64,000 nucleotides of DNA from Channallabes apus. Lineage: Eukaryota > Chordata > Actinopteri > Siluriformes > Clariidae. Both the position numbers and the translations under genes were made by a program. The stretch lies in assembly GCA_030522415.1 (NCBI GenBank), contig CM060111.1, positions 46,355,559 to 46,419,558 on the forward strand. Direction: 5' to 3'. Under the pieces are notes generated by a model. The model was not told the DNA's origin, did not search any database, and worked only from the letters and a program-made list of their open reading frames with translations. Shown piece after piece: positions 11,085 to 24,000 of the stretch (positions within the stretch are counted from its first letter, which is position 1; each line of letters starts with the position of its first letter).

Positions 11085-12500
11085 GCTAAATTAAAACACT
11101 TGCAACCTGTGTACATCAAACAATATCCACTCTTCGAGGCCAAGGCCTCAGGAATAGATGAAATTTTGAGCTCACTGCTCAAGCAGGGTGTTATTAAACC
11201 ATGTGTAAGTTCTTACAACACACCTGTTAATCCAGTACCGAAACCTGACGGTACGTGGAGATTTACACAAGATTTGAGGAAAATAAATGACATAATTATC
11301 CCTGTTGCACCTGTTGTGCCTGATGTGCTGTCCATTGTCTCCTCTATACATTGTCATCATTCGCATTTCTCTGTTATTGACCTTTGCTCTGCCTTCTTCA
11401 GTGTTCCTGGTGAAGAGCAGACACAACCATTGTTCACCTTCACACACACAGTCAGTTCACCTGGTCTTGCGGTTTTTATTGACTTGCCTGCTGTTTTTTC
11501 GGCTGTAGTAAGAGATGAACTTGGTGATCTAACTCTCCCCACTGATTCTGTTGTCCTATTGCACGCAGATGACTAACTGGTGTCTGCCACTTCGCCTGCT
11601 GTCTGCGAAGAAGCCACCATTTGTCTCCTGAAACACTTGGCACAGAAGGGTTTCAAGGTATCAAAGACTAAATTACAGTTTTGCAGAGACAATGTAAAAT
11701 ACCTGGGTTTTGAACTCTCCCAAGGCCAAAGCTCTCAAAGGAACGAATCCAGGTTATTCTCGACACTAAACGTCCCAGCACTAAACATGCTCTCATGGCT
11801 TTCCTGGGACTGGTCAACTACTGTCGTCAGTGGATTCCTGACTGCTCATTCTACGACAAACGCATCAGGACAGCCATATCACACAAAGATCCGCTCCAGC
11901 AGCCTCTGACATGGACTGCTGACATGATTGAGGCATACGAGGAACTGAAAAAGGCCCTATGTTCTGCTCCAGCACTGGGCCTGCCTAACTATCAAAAACC
12001 GTTCCATCTCTACACCTGTGAGCATGGGGGCACCGCTTCTGCTGTATTGGCACAGGAGCATGGTGGGGGGCGGGTAGGATGAGACCATGTGCTTTCTTAT
12101 CTAAAACTTTAGATGCTGTGGCACAAGGTTTGCCTGTCTGTCTCCGGGCTGTGGCCGCCTGTGCGGTGATGGTACAAGATGCTGAGAAAATTGTTCTCTC
12201 CCATCCTTTAATTCTGTATTCTCCACATCAGGTTAAACAGGTGCTACAGAACCTTCAAACACAACACATGACGGCTCAGAGACGGTCTGGGTATGAGATT
12301 ATCCTTTGTTCTACAAGTAACTTAGAGATAAAATCCACCTCTTCTTTTGACACCCTCGGATATGCTCTGGCACGCTTGATCAATGCACAGGACGACACGC
12401 TAATAGACACAGATCATCACTGTTGTTCAGAGATTATTCACTCCACTAGTATACGTCCTGATCTGTCTTCTACCCCATTAACAACTGGTGACACTCTGTT
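11085..12500 (+). pseudogene. ERV reverse transcriptase remnant
   Basis: Blocks include QYPLFEAKASGIDEIL, LLKQGVIKPCVSSYNTPV, KPDGTWRFTQDLRKIND and FSVIDLCSAFFSVP (motif A aspartate). The catalytic box is degenerate (LLHADD at about 11559-11574) and directly followed by a stop. KVSKTKLQFCRDNVKYLGF and MAFLGLVNYCRQWIPDCS follow in other frames. This matches retroviral RT order; the sequence between motifs A and C is shortened. Confidence 0.75.
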
Positions 12501-13240
12501 TGTAGATTAATTTGTTCCTGTTCAAAACCATATGATGGGAAGTTTCTCTGTGGTTATGCTGTGTGTGCGCTGCCAAATATAACCATTGAAGCTTACTCTC
12601 TCCCTTTCTCATCTGCTCAGGCAGCTGAACTTTTTGCTCTAACTCGTGCGTGTGTTCTTTCTGAAGGAAAAGATGTCACTATATACACTGATTCTCGTTA
12701 CGCTTTTGGTATCGCTCACGACTTTGGCCGCATCTGGCAATCCAGGGGTTTTCGTTCTGCTGAGGGTAAGCCTATTTCTCATTCTTCCCTTGTTCAGGAT
12801 TTAATAGACGCATGCCATTTACCTAGTACTCTCGCTATTGTAAAAACTAAGGCTCATTCTTCTGGTGACTCTATGGAAGTGCGAGGGAATTCTCTAGCTG
12901 ATCGTATTGCTAAAAAAGCAGCTCAAAAACAGATTTTCTTTCCTGATTCTGGTTCTGATTTGATCAATACATCTTTTCTTGCTAGCTCTTTGATTCCCGA
13001 TGTAGATTTATTGTCTTTGCAAGCTGCAGCCACGCCGAATGATTCCTCTTTTTGGCAAGCTCAGGGTGCCTACGTTGCTTCTGATGGTTTATGGTATTGT
13101 GCTGATGGCCGTTTGTGCCTGCCGTCTCATTGTCTTCCGTTCCTCGTGCGCGAGTTCCACGGTGTTACACATTGCGCATGAAGGGGGGTTAAGGAAGATA
13201 TGAAAAAACTCTTTTGCATAGTTAACATGCTTGGAACAAT
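12501..13240 (+). pseudogene. ERV RNase H and integrase N-terminus
   Basis: SAQAAELFALTRACVLSEG and YTDSRYAFGIAHDFG match RNase H (Glu and Asp residues of the active site). VKTKAHSSGDSMEVRGNSLAD follows with a second His/Asp block. The integrase linker YVASDGLWYCADGRLCLP ends with a His (EFHGVTH) of the zinc-binding HHCC domain. The open stretch of about 200 codons is the longest left in this ERV. It stops at 13181, close to the Tc1 insertion. Confidence 0.75.
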
Positions 13241-13257
13241 TGATTTATTAATATCTA

Positions 13258-14877
13258 CAGTGGTGTGAAAAACTATTTGCCCCCCTCCTGATTTCTTATT
13301 CTTTTGCATGTTTGTCACACAAAATGTTTCTGATCATCAAACACATTTAACTATTAGTCAAAGATAACACAAGTAAATACAAAATGCAGTTTTTAAATGA
13401 GGGGTTTTATTATTTAGGGAGAAAAAAAAATCCAAACCTACATGGCCCCGTGTGAAAAAGTAATTGCCCCCTGAACCTAATAACTGGTTGGGCCACCCTT
13501 AGCAGCAATAACTGCAATCAAGCGTTTGTGATAACTTGCAACGAGTCTTTTACAGCGCTCTGGAGGAATTTTGGCCAACTCACCTTTGCAGAATTGTTGT
13601 AATTCAGCTTTATTTGAGGGTTTTCTAGCATGAACCGCCTTTTTAAGGTCATGCTACAACATCTCAATAGGATTCAGGTCAGGACTTTGACTAGGCCACT
13701 CCAAAGTCTTCATTTTGTTTTTCTTCAGCCATTCAGAGGTGGATTTGCTGGTGTGTTTTGAGTCATTGTCCTGCTGCAGCACCCAAGATCGCTTCAGCTT
13801 GAGTTGACGAACAGATGGCCGGACATTCTCCTTCAGGATTTTTTGGTAGACAGTAGAATTCATGGTTCCATCTATCACAGCAAGCCTTCCAGGTCCTGAA
13901 GCAGCAAAACAACCCCAGACCATCACACTACCACCACCATATTTTACTGTTGGCATGATGTTCTTTTTCTGAAATGCTGTGTTACTTTTACGCCAGATGT
14001 AACGGGACACGCACCTTCCAAAAAGTTCAACTTTTGTCTTGTCGGTCCACAAGGTATTTTCCCAAAAGTCTTGGCAATCATTGAGATGTTTTTTAGCAAA
14101 ATTGAGACGAGCCTTAATGTTCTTTTTGCTTAAAAGTGGTTTGCGCCTTGGAAATCTGCCATGCAGGCCGTTTTTGCCCAGTCTCTTTCTTATGGTGGAG
14201 TCGTGAACACTGACCTTAATTGAGGCAAGTGAGGCCTGCAGTTCTTTAGATGTTGTCCTGGGGTCTTTTGTGGCCTCTCGGATGAGTTGTCTCTGCGCTC
14301 TTGGGGTAATTTTGGTCGGCCGGCCACTCCTGGGAAGGTTCACCACTGTTCCATGTTTTTGCCATTTGTGGATAATGGCTCTCACTGTGGTTCGCTGGAG
14401 TCCCAAAGCTTTAGAAATGGCTTTATAACCTTTACCAGACTGATAGATCTCAATTACTTTTGTTCTCATTTGTTCCTGAATTTCTTTGGATCTTGGCATG
14501 ATGTCTAGCTTTTGAGGTGCTTTTGGTCTACTTCTCTGTGTCAGGTAGCTCCTATTTAAGTGATTTCTTGATTGAAACAGGTGTGGCAGTAATCAGGCCT
14601 GGGGGTGACTACAGAAATTGAACTCAGGTGTGATAAATCACAGTTACGTTATTTTTTAACAAGGGGGGCAATCACTTTTTCACACAGGGCCATGTAGATT
14701 TGGAGTTTTTTTTCTCCCTTAATAACGTAAACCTTCATTTAAAACTGCATTTTGTGTTCAATTATGTTATCTTTGACTAATAGTTAACGGTTTTTGATGA
14801 GCAGAAACATTTAAGTGTGACAAACATGCAAAAGAATAAGAAATCAGGAAGGGGGCAAATAGTTTTTCACACCACTG
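13258..14877 (-). mobile_element. Tc1-like transposon, copy 1
   Basis: It is bounded by TA at 13256-13257 and 14878-14879. Ends are inverted repeats of about 200 bp starting CAGTGGTGTGAAAAACTATT. Each arm has an outer and an inner copy of the GTGTGAAAAA.TA.TTGCCCC motif (left 13258 and about 13450, right about 14680 and 14877), an IR/DR layout as in other vertebrate Tc1 elements. Length 1620 bp. It interrupts the ERV integrase; the zinc-finger Cys pair continues at 14885 (CLVCAQN). Confidence 0.93.
13477..14499 (-). pseudogene. Tc1 transposase, one nonsense codon
   Basis: It begins MPRSKEIQEQMRTKVIE at 14499. A paired-like helix-turn-helix (residues about 1-110, with a GRPTKIT linker) comes first. 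The DD34E catalytic domain follows: Asp in LWTDKTKVELFG, Asp in LQQDNDSKHTS, Glu in DLNPIEML. The codon after EML, which is Trp in copy 2 at 18691-19122, is TAG here (about 13651-13653). The frame then continues to the natural end at 13477. Otherwise it is full length, about 340 codons. The single lesion suggests a fairly recent copy. Confidence 0.85.
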
Positions 14878-14995
14878 TAGATGTTTGGTATGTGCTCAGA
14901 ATAATGTGACAAAGGGTTTAGGTAAACACGAAAGTCTTCCTTTACTTACTGCCCCGTTTGCAGGTAAACCTGACCCGGCGCTACAGCGGGCCTCT

Positions 14996-15807
14996 CCACT
15001 GGCTTATGATTAACAGGCACTTTGTTTTCCTCTTTTAAACGCTAGATCAATAGCGAACAAAACGTTCATTCTAAACAATTTCATGAAATCACGTAAGTTG
15101 GATTTCATTTTTTTCTCGGAGACGTGGGTGAAACCGGGTGAGTTGACTGCATTTAATTCAATTCAATTCAATTTTATTTATATAGCGCTTTTAACAATGG
15201 TCATTGTCTCAAAGCAGCTTCACAAAAATTAAAGAAATTTAACAAAAAATAAATAAATAAATAATAATAATAATAATAATAATTATAATAAATAAATAAA
15301 TAAAATAATAATAGAAAATAAATAAATAAAAACAAATAATACACAATACACAATAATTTACTGAACTTCTGCCCCCCAATTGTTTATTTTGAAACTCCCC
15401 CCGGACCTCAGGCCGTGGTGGTAGACTAGCCACAGTCTTTAAATCGGACTATCACTGCAAATTACTACCTGCAGACTTCTTCTCCAGCTTCGAGCTTCAG
15501 ACCATTGTTGTTCATTTTTATTTTCTTTTTCTCTGTGCCGTTTTATCGTCCACCAAAATGTAACAAGGATTTTATTAGAGATTTTACCGACTTTTTAACG
15601 GATATAGCATTGAATTATGACCGATTTCTTACTCTTGGTGATTTTAACATCCATGTCTGCTGCGAATCTAAACCTTTAGTCAATGAGAGTTTCTCAGTAT
15701 TGTTGATTCTTTTAACCTAACTCAATCTGAGAATGCCCCAACACATATAAAGGGGCACACATTAGATCTTGTTCTGTCATATGGTTTAGATCTGTCTGAC
15801 ATTGAGA
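14996..15807 (+). mobile_element. LINE A, 5' part (endonuclease)
   Basis: Decayed APE-type endonuclease: NARSIANKTFILNN at about 15039, SETWVKPGELTAFN near 15117-15155, FYRPPKCNKDFIRDFTDF near 15540-15590, LTLGDFNIHV (catalytic Asp-Phe-Asn) at about 15626-15655, HTLDLVLSYGLDLSDIET ending at 15807. It is interrupted at about 15150-15362 by a minus-strand LINE tail and at 15808 by LINE B. It resumes at 36105. Confidence 0.75.
15150..15362 (-). repeat. LINE-B-type 3' tail (minus) inside LINE A
   Basis: It starts with (AATTC)n and the reverse complement of the AAAAGCGCTATATAAATAAA tail, then CATTGTCTCAAAGCAGCTTCAC. A long AAT/AAAT microsatellite follows (about 15240-15330). It separates codons of the LINE A endonuclease at TAFN.ELL, so it is an insertion. 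The target duplication is unclear. Confidence 0.75.
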
Positions 15808-16086
15808 CGCTGCTTTTTTTCCGAGCTCCGCCATACTGACCAACTTTTAATCTTTTTCGTCCCCTTACGAAGAGTGTACATAAAACGGATAAGTATCTTA
15901 TAATATATTTACTCGACACGCATGTTATATCGTTGAGTTTTAATTGTTTTGCAGCACACCGCTTTTAGCCGGCATTAGCATCGCTAATTAGCATTAGCAT
16001 CGCTAGCCCGTTAGCCTGGCTATCACGTTTGTTTGTAAAGTTTGTTTTCGCTTCTTCACACCGATTATTTTCCGTTTTTAGACACC
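15808..16086 (+). promoter_or_regulatory. LINE B 5' UTR, probable internal promoter region
   Basis: The element starts at the target duplication with CGCTGCTTTTTTTCCG. Repeated GCATTAGCATCGCTA-type units occur at about 15970-16010. Full-length LINEs usually carry their promoter here. I see no specific factor sites. Confidence 0.4.
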
Positions 16087-17018
16087 ATGTCGGTTGTGAC
16101 TCTGCCTCTGAGTGCAGGTGAGGAGACATTGGAGCTGCACTCGGTGGATTTGGAGCTGGAGGCCGTGGAGAAGCTGATCCGTGAGCTACAGGTGAAGTTG
16201 GCCCGGCTACAGCAGCGGAAAGCCACGCTGGAATCGTCACGGACCGACGCTCACCTGTCCCAGGTAAATTCTCGGCGTGACACAATCTCTCCTACAACCT
16301 CAACCCGCGTGTTTCTCTGCCCAGGTCCAACACACCAAGGACGCAGCCCGCCCAGTTTTCCTTCACCCCGGCGCCGGGATACCACGGACCCTGGATACAG
16401 CAGCAGCGGAAGAAGCACGCCAAGCCCCGGGCGAGGACCTCTCCCCCTCCGCCACCACCCGTCTTCGACATCTCGACCCGAAACCGCTTCGCTCCTCTCC
16501 GCGAGACGGCACACGACGTCCTGGTCATCGGAGACTCCATCGTTCGTCACGTGCGTGCTACCACAGCTAAAGGTAAGGTGCACACACGCTGTTTACCTGG
16601 TGCACGTGTTCTTGATGTTGCTGCACAGGTGCCTGCTGCCCTGAGGAAGAACATTGGAGCTGTGGTCCTTCATGCCAGCACAAACGACACCAGGCAGAGG
16701 CAGACGGAGATCCTAAAGAAGGACTTCAGGAGCCTGGTCGAGAAGGTCCGCAGCACATCACCCATGACAAGGATCATCGTATCTGGACCGCTTCCCACAT
16801 TTCAGCGAGGAATCGAGAAGTTCAGTAGATTATTTGCCTTTAATGAATGGTTACAATCTTGGTGTCAACAACAGAAATTACGCTTTGTTGATAACTGGAA
16901 TGTTTTCTGGGAGCGTCCTAGGCTCTATCACACCGATGGCCTACACCCTAGCAGAGCTGAGCAGCGGTCCTCTCTGACAACATCTCCAGGACACTACGAA
17001 CCATCTGACTGGCGGTAA
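16087..17018 (+). pseudogene. LINE B ORF1, coiled coil plus SGNH/esterase-like domain
   Basis: ORF1 starts at ATG 16087 (MSVVTLPLSAGEETLEL) with a leucine-rich coiled coil (ELEAVEKLIRELQVKLARLQ). A proline/arginine-rich linker follows. The frame changes near 16265, one frameshift, after which the second frame runs to TAA at 17018. That part shows VLVIGDSIVRHV (GDS serine block), VVLHASTNDT (Asn-Asp) and YHTDGLHPS (Asp-X-X-His), the motif order of SGNH hydrolases. Esterase-type ORF1 proteins are known in CR1/L2-type LINEs such as zebrafish ZfL2-1. Role: RNA/lipid-associated LINE accessory protein, function unproven. Confidence 0.7.
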
Positions 17019-17104
17019 GTCATACTGTAGATTCCAAACATATTAGCCACATCACAACTCACCGTAGTGATAGACGCACACACATAGCTTGTCCTATAGA
17101 AACT

Positions 17105-18470
17105 GTGTCTGTTCCCCGAATACAGAAAAAAAATAATAAATTTGTTAAATTTGCCCGAAACAATCTGATAACCATAAAACCAGAAAAAGGCAAAATAAGT
17201 AGTCAAAATCCACCTCTAAAGTTTGGACTACTCAACATTAGATCCCTTGCGCCTAAAGCACTTATTGTTAATGAAATTATCTCAGATTATTGCCTTGACG
17301 CACTCTGTCTCACCGAAACCTGGCTTAAACCAAATGAATATTTTGGTCTGAATGAGTCTACTCCGTCAGGATATTTCTATAAGCACGAGCCCCGTCTAAT
17401 TGGTCGCGGTGGTGGTGTCGCCACTATCTACAATGATGTACTCACTGTTACCCAGAAAATAAGGCCCAGGTTTAATTCATTTGAAGTGCTTATCATTAAT
17501 GTTGCACTAAATGAAATACGTAATAAACCCTTGCTATATTTTACCCTGGCCACCGTGTACAGACCCCCGGGGCCATATGGCGATTTTCTTAAAGAATTTG
17601 GACATCTGCTATCAGACCTATTGGTTAACTCTGACAAAGTGTTGATAGTAGGAGACTTTAACATTCATGTAGATGATGCTAACGACGCTTTAGCACTCAC
17701 ATTTATGGATTTACTAAATTCCATTGGGGTTAAGCAAAATATAATTGGAGCAACTCACCGCTTTAATCATACGCTAGATTTAATTATATCCCATGGTATA
17801 GATGTCTCTAATATAGAGATCATACCTCAAAGTGATGATATCACAGATCATCACCTCCTGACATATACTCTACCTGTAGAACAGATTAGCTGTGTCTCCC
17901 CACGTTATCAATCTGTTAGAAATATGAATCCCACTACTAAAGACAGATTCACAAGTAATCTGCCGGATCTGTCCCAATTTCTTATTAGACCCCTAAATGC
18001 AGATGATCTAGATGAAGTGACTAGCAGCATGGGCACTATTTTTACCAGTACATTAGACACTGTTGCTCCCATCAGATTAAAAAAAGTCAGAGATAAAACA
18101 TTGGCACCGTGGTACAACAGTCATACTCGCGCCCTAAAGAGAGCATCCCGTAACCTCGAGCGAAAATGGAGGAAAACTAAATTAGAAGTTTTTCGAATTG
18201 CGTATAAAGACAGTATGTGCAGCTATAGACAGGCTCTAAAAACTGCTAGGACTGAGCATCTTAGCCAACTGATAGCAAGAAACCAAAACAATCCCAGGTT
18301 CTTATTTAGTACAGCTCGCCTAACAAAACCTAAGATGCCCGCAGAGAGTATCCCATCACAGTTTAGAAGTGAAGACTTTATGGACTTCTTTAATGAAAAA
18401 ATCAATAATATCAGGAAGAAAATAATGGAGGTTCAACCTCTAATAGTATCTCACGATCCAGTTCAGCCTA
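17105..18470 (+). pseudogene. LINE B ORF2 part 1: APE endonuclease and linker
   Basis: An open stretch of about 455 codons, broken only by Tc1 copy 2. Endonuclease motifs are LLNIRSLAPKA, LCLTETWLKP (catalytic Glu), VATVYRPPGPYGDF, LIVGDFNIHVDD (Asp, Asn), TLDLIISHGIDVSNIEI and SDDITDHHLLTYTL (Asp-His). A linker rich in basic residues follows (KRASRNLERKWRKTKLE). The start is uncertain: the frame opens with GTG at 17105 and no early ATG is obvious. ORF1 ends 87 bp upstream. The endonuclease half looks intact. Confidence 0.82.
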
Positions 18471-18472
18471 TA

Positions 18473-20089
<1,617 letters not shown>

Positions 20090-20091
20090 TA

Positions 20092-20505
20092 GCTTCACAT
20101 TTAGATTTTTACAGGTATAGGACAGGAAGAGCTGTATAAACTCATCACCTCGGCTAAATCAACAACGTGCCTGTTAGACCCAATCCCAACCAGATTTATA
20201 AAAGAAGTGATGCTTACGGTTGGAGGGCCACTTCTAAACATTATTAATTCTTCATTACATCTAGGTCACGTCCCTAAACCTTTCAAGTTAGCAGTTATTA
20301 AGCCGCTTCTTAAAAAATCTAATTTGGACGCGAATGAAATAACAAATTACAGACCGATTTCAAACCTTCCATTCATATCAAAAATACTAGAAAAAGTAGT
20401 ATCAGCTCAAATTTGCACATTCTTGCAGGATAACAACATTCTTGAAGAATTTCAGTCAGGTTTCAGACCCCATCATAGCACAGAAACTGCACTAGTTAAG
20501 ATTAC
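20092..20505 (+). pseudogene. LINE B ORF2 part 2: RT N-terminal region
   Basis: It resumes after Tc1 copy 2: LDPIPTRFIKEV at about 20174, LLNIINSSLHLGHVPKPFKLAVIKPLLKK, NYRPISNLPFISKILEKVV, QSGFRPHHSTETALVKIT ending at the Gypsy insertion at 20506. These are the blocks before catalytic motif A of non-LTR RTs. The next LINE piece (25955) begins well after motif A, so about 80 codons are missing here. Confidence 0.8.
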
Positions 20506-21026
20506 TGTCATGGTTTTCTCACTCTGCATGAAGCATACACACACGTCAACGCAAGTGCAGGAAAATACAGTCTTTATTTGAGTGCTTTGCCTTCAAAGAA
20601 AACTTCTCAAAGACTCGTCACAGTAATTATTTTGGAACCAGGCGTTCACTACGCCGTTAACCAGGCGCGGTCTGCAGGCGGTTTTAAACTAGACACCACT
20701 TTAAACAGAAAACTGTCCTTCTTTCAGAAGCAAAACATACTCAAGGAAACTAAACCTCTCTGTGCCTTCAGAGGATATTACGTGGCTGGCGAAGCTGTCC
20801 CGCTTCGCCTAACTGCGCCTGCAGATACCGCTTCAAACCTGGGGAGAGCAGAAAGACATACACAAGTTAGTAATGGGTGATACAACGGTGACCAGACAGT
20901 GTGCTATGGGTTCGGCTGGGTTTAAGTAGGGAGGCAGGTGAGGTGTGCACAGGTGATCTGAGTTATTTAATCGTGGTGAGTAATGACATACGTGGACACA
21001 CTAGGGGGAGACAAAGCCACGGCTCA
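20506..21026 (-). repeat. Gypsy 1 3' LTR
   Basis: 521 bp. Read on the minus strand it starts TGAGCCGTGGC and ends CCATGACA. The gag-pol stop codon TGA is its first three bases (21026-21024). Confidence 0.92.
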
Positions 21027-24000
21027 GTAATCCGGTGAGCCGGATCTTTCTCTCCGGGACTGAGGAGGCTCGGGCATGACACCACCCCCCCCCCCCCCAG
21101 GACCGGCTACCTGAAGGGGAGGTGGGCGCTTCCCTCGTGTTACCAAAGGGGGGAGAGACCCACCGGCCTGATGGTATTGCCGGCGGGCGGGTCGACCCGG
21201 AGGGCGGGGTGCGGGACGATCCGGCCGAGCCCGGTGAAACTCAGCAATGAGTTCAGAGCTTAGGATGTCCTTAGCTGGCACCCAGCTTCGTTCCTCCGGC
21301 CCGTACCCCTCCCAGTCCACAAGATATTGAAGGGAGCCCCCCCGCCTTCGGGAGTCCAATAACTGTTGGAATCTGAACACTGGAGCGCCCTCGATCTCCA
21401 CAGCCCCGGGGAGCGAAGGATCTATGACACCTCCGTCCAACGGTCCCCGCATCACTGGCCTGAGAAGAGAAACATGAAACACTGGGTTAATACGCATGTG
21501 TGGGGGTAATTTCAGTTTGAAGGAGACGGGGTTGACTTGGGTAATGATGGGAAAGGGACCGATAAACCGGGGGGAGAGCTTGCGACATGGGAGGTTGAGA
21601 GAGAGGTCCTTTGTCGAGAGCCAAACCCGATCTCCTACCTGGAGCGGAGGACTTTCCCTTCGCCGCCTATCGGCGAAATGTTTGAACCGGCGAACTGCTT
21701 GGGAGATGTGGGCGTGAGCCCCCTCCCATACTTTTTCCGCTTTTTTGAACCACTCGTCTACCATGGGGATATTGGTGGGAGTGGCATCCCATGGACATAG
21801 CGGTGGCTGATATCCTAGCACACATTGGAACGGCGTTAGGCCGGTAGAAGAGTGTCGTAACGAATTTCGCGCATATTCCGCCCAAAACAAACAGTCTGCC
21901 CATTCGTGTTGTCGACTGCTACAATATGCACGTAGGAACCTCCCGAGGTCTTGAACAGTCCGCTCTGCCTGCCCATTAGACTCAGGGTGATAGCCTGAGG
22001 TTAGACTAACAGTAGTCCCCAATTTCTGGAAAAAAGCTTTCCAGAACTTAGCGATGAATTGGGGACCCCGATCTGAAACAATGTCCTCCGGGATACCATA
22101 GTAGCGAAACACTGTGTTGAATAAGGCATCAGTCACCTGGGCGGCGGTAGGGAGAGAGCAGAACGGGATAAAGCCGCAGCCCTTAGAGAAGCGATCTACC
22201 ACTACCAAGACTGTCGTGTACCCTTTTGACACTGGCAAATCCGTGACAAAGTCCACCGCGAGGTGGGACCACGGTCTATTAGGTGTTGGTAAGGGCATTA
22301 ATTTCCCAACTGGCAACCCTCGGGGACTTTTAGTGGCTGCACAAATAGCACAAGACGAAACGACTGTTTTCACTGTTTCGCGCATATTTGGCCACCAGAA
22401 CTTTGGTTCCAGTAGTTGTAATGTTTTTGCCTCGCCGGGGTGTCCGGATGAGATATTAATGTGGGCTTCCCCCGTCACTCGTTCTCGTAGTAACTCCGGC
22501 ACATAGGTTCGACCCGGGGGACAACCCGGCGGCACGGGGTCGGACCGTGTCTCTCGGGCTATCTCCGTGTCGAAATCCCATGAGATCGGAGCAACCACGA
22601 GTGACGGGGGGAGAATAGGCTCCGGTACCAATGGTCGGTCCGGCGACGCAAAACAGCGGGACAGCGCATCCGCTTTCAGATTTTTCGAGCCGGGGCGATA
22701 TGTAATGTGAAAATCGAAACGAGTGAAAAACAGCGCCCAGCGGGCTTGACGGGGGTTAAGTCTTTTCGCTTGTTGGAGGTACTCAAGGTTCCGATGATCC
22801 GTTAGTACCGTGAACGGGTGTTCTGCTCCCTCCAACCAATGTCGCCACTCCTCTAACGCCGCTTTAATTGCGAGCAGTTCGCGATTACCGATATCATAAT
22901 TGCATTCGGCTGGTGTCAGTTTCCTCGAGAAGAAAGCACAGGGGAATAATTTCTCTGGGTGGCCATGACGCTGTGACAGCACCGCCCCTAGTCCTACCTC
23001 CTACGCGTCGACCTCTACTACGAAGGGCTTATCAGGGTCGGGAAGTTTTAATATCGGCGCTGATGAAAATGCGTTTTTTAGACGCTGGAAAGCGTGACGC
23101 GCTTCCAGCGTGAAGGTGGCTAAACGCTTTGGCTTCCCTTTTAGTAAATTGGTGAGTGGTGCTGCCAATGTACTGTAGCCCCGTATAAAGCGTCGGTAAA
23201 AATTGGCAAACCCAAGGAAACTTTGTAGCGCCTTGACTGACGTGGGTTCCGGCCATTGTAGGACCGAACTAACCTTGGCGTCGTCCATCTGAACCCCCAG
23301 TGGCCCTATGCGGTAGCCCAAAAATGCGATCTCCTTTTGGTGAAAATCACACTTTTCCGCCTTCGCATAAAGCCCATGTTCCCTTAGGCGACGGAGGACG
23401 GCAGTCACATGACCAACGTGCTCGTGATATGACCGCGAGTATATCAAGATATCATCCAGATACACTATAACATAACGGTTTAACATATGTCGGAACACGT
23501 CGTTCATGAACCCCTGAAACACCGCAGGCGCGTTTACCAGACCATAAGCCATTACATTATATTGGTAATGTCCTGATGTTGTGCTAAACGCAGTCTTCCA
23601 CTCGTCTCCCTTGCGAACACGAACGAGGTTATAAGCGCTGCGGAGGTCCAGTTTAGTGAAGATGGACGCGCCGCGGAGCAGATCGATCGCGGCTGGTACC
23701 AGTGGCAGTGGGTGCTTGTATTTTATTGTGATGGCATTGAGTCCCCTATAATCAATGCAGGGTCTGAGGCCCCCCCCTCTCTTCTCGATGAAAAAGAAAC
23801 CAGCCGATGCGGGTGACGTGGAGCGACTAATGAGCCCCTGTCCGAGAGCCTCACTCACGTATTCCTCCATCGCCCTGGTTTCCGTTAGGGACAACGGGTA
23901 AACACGGGAGCAGGGCGGTGCTTTCCCGGGCAGGAGGTCAATAGCGCAATCCCACGGGCGATGAGGGGGAAGTCGTGCAGCTGCCCTAATACTAAATACG

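Larger units (their letters stand above)
9216..14995 (+). mobile_element. decayed endogenous retrovirus-like provirus
   Basis: Gag, protease, RT, RNase H and integrase pieces follow in retroviral order on the + strand, scattered over frames with many stops. A Tc1 element (13258-14877) splits the integrase. No env and no recognisable 3' LTR follow, because LINE A starts at about 15000. One CCHC knuckle and the overall arrangement suggest a class I-like (gamma/epsilon-type) fish ERV; this is inference. It cannot encode a working product. Confidence 0.7.

Noticed and set aside
16251..16583. minus-strand and alternative-frame reading frames of 80-110 codons over LINE B ORF1
   Set aside because: Shadows of GC-rich ORF1; the + strand carries the coiled coil and esterase motifs.
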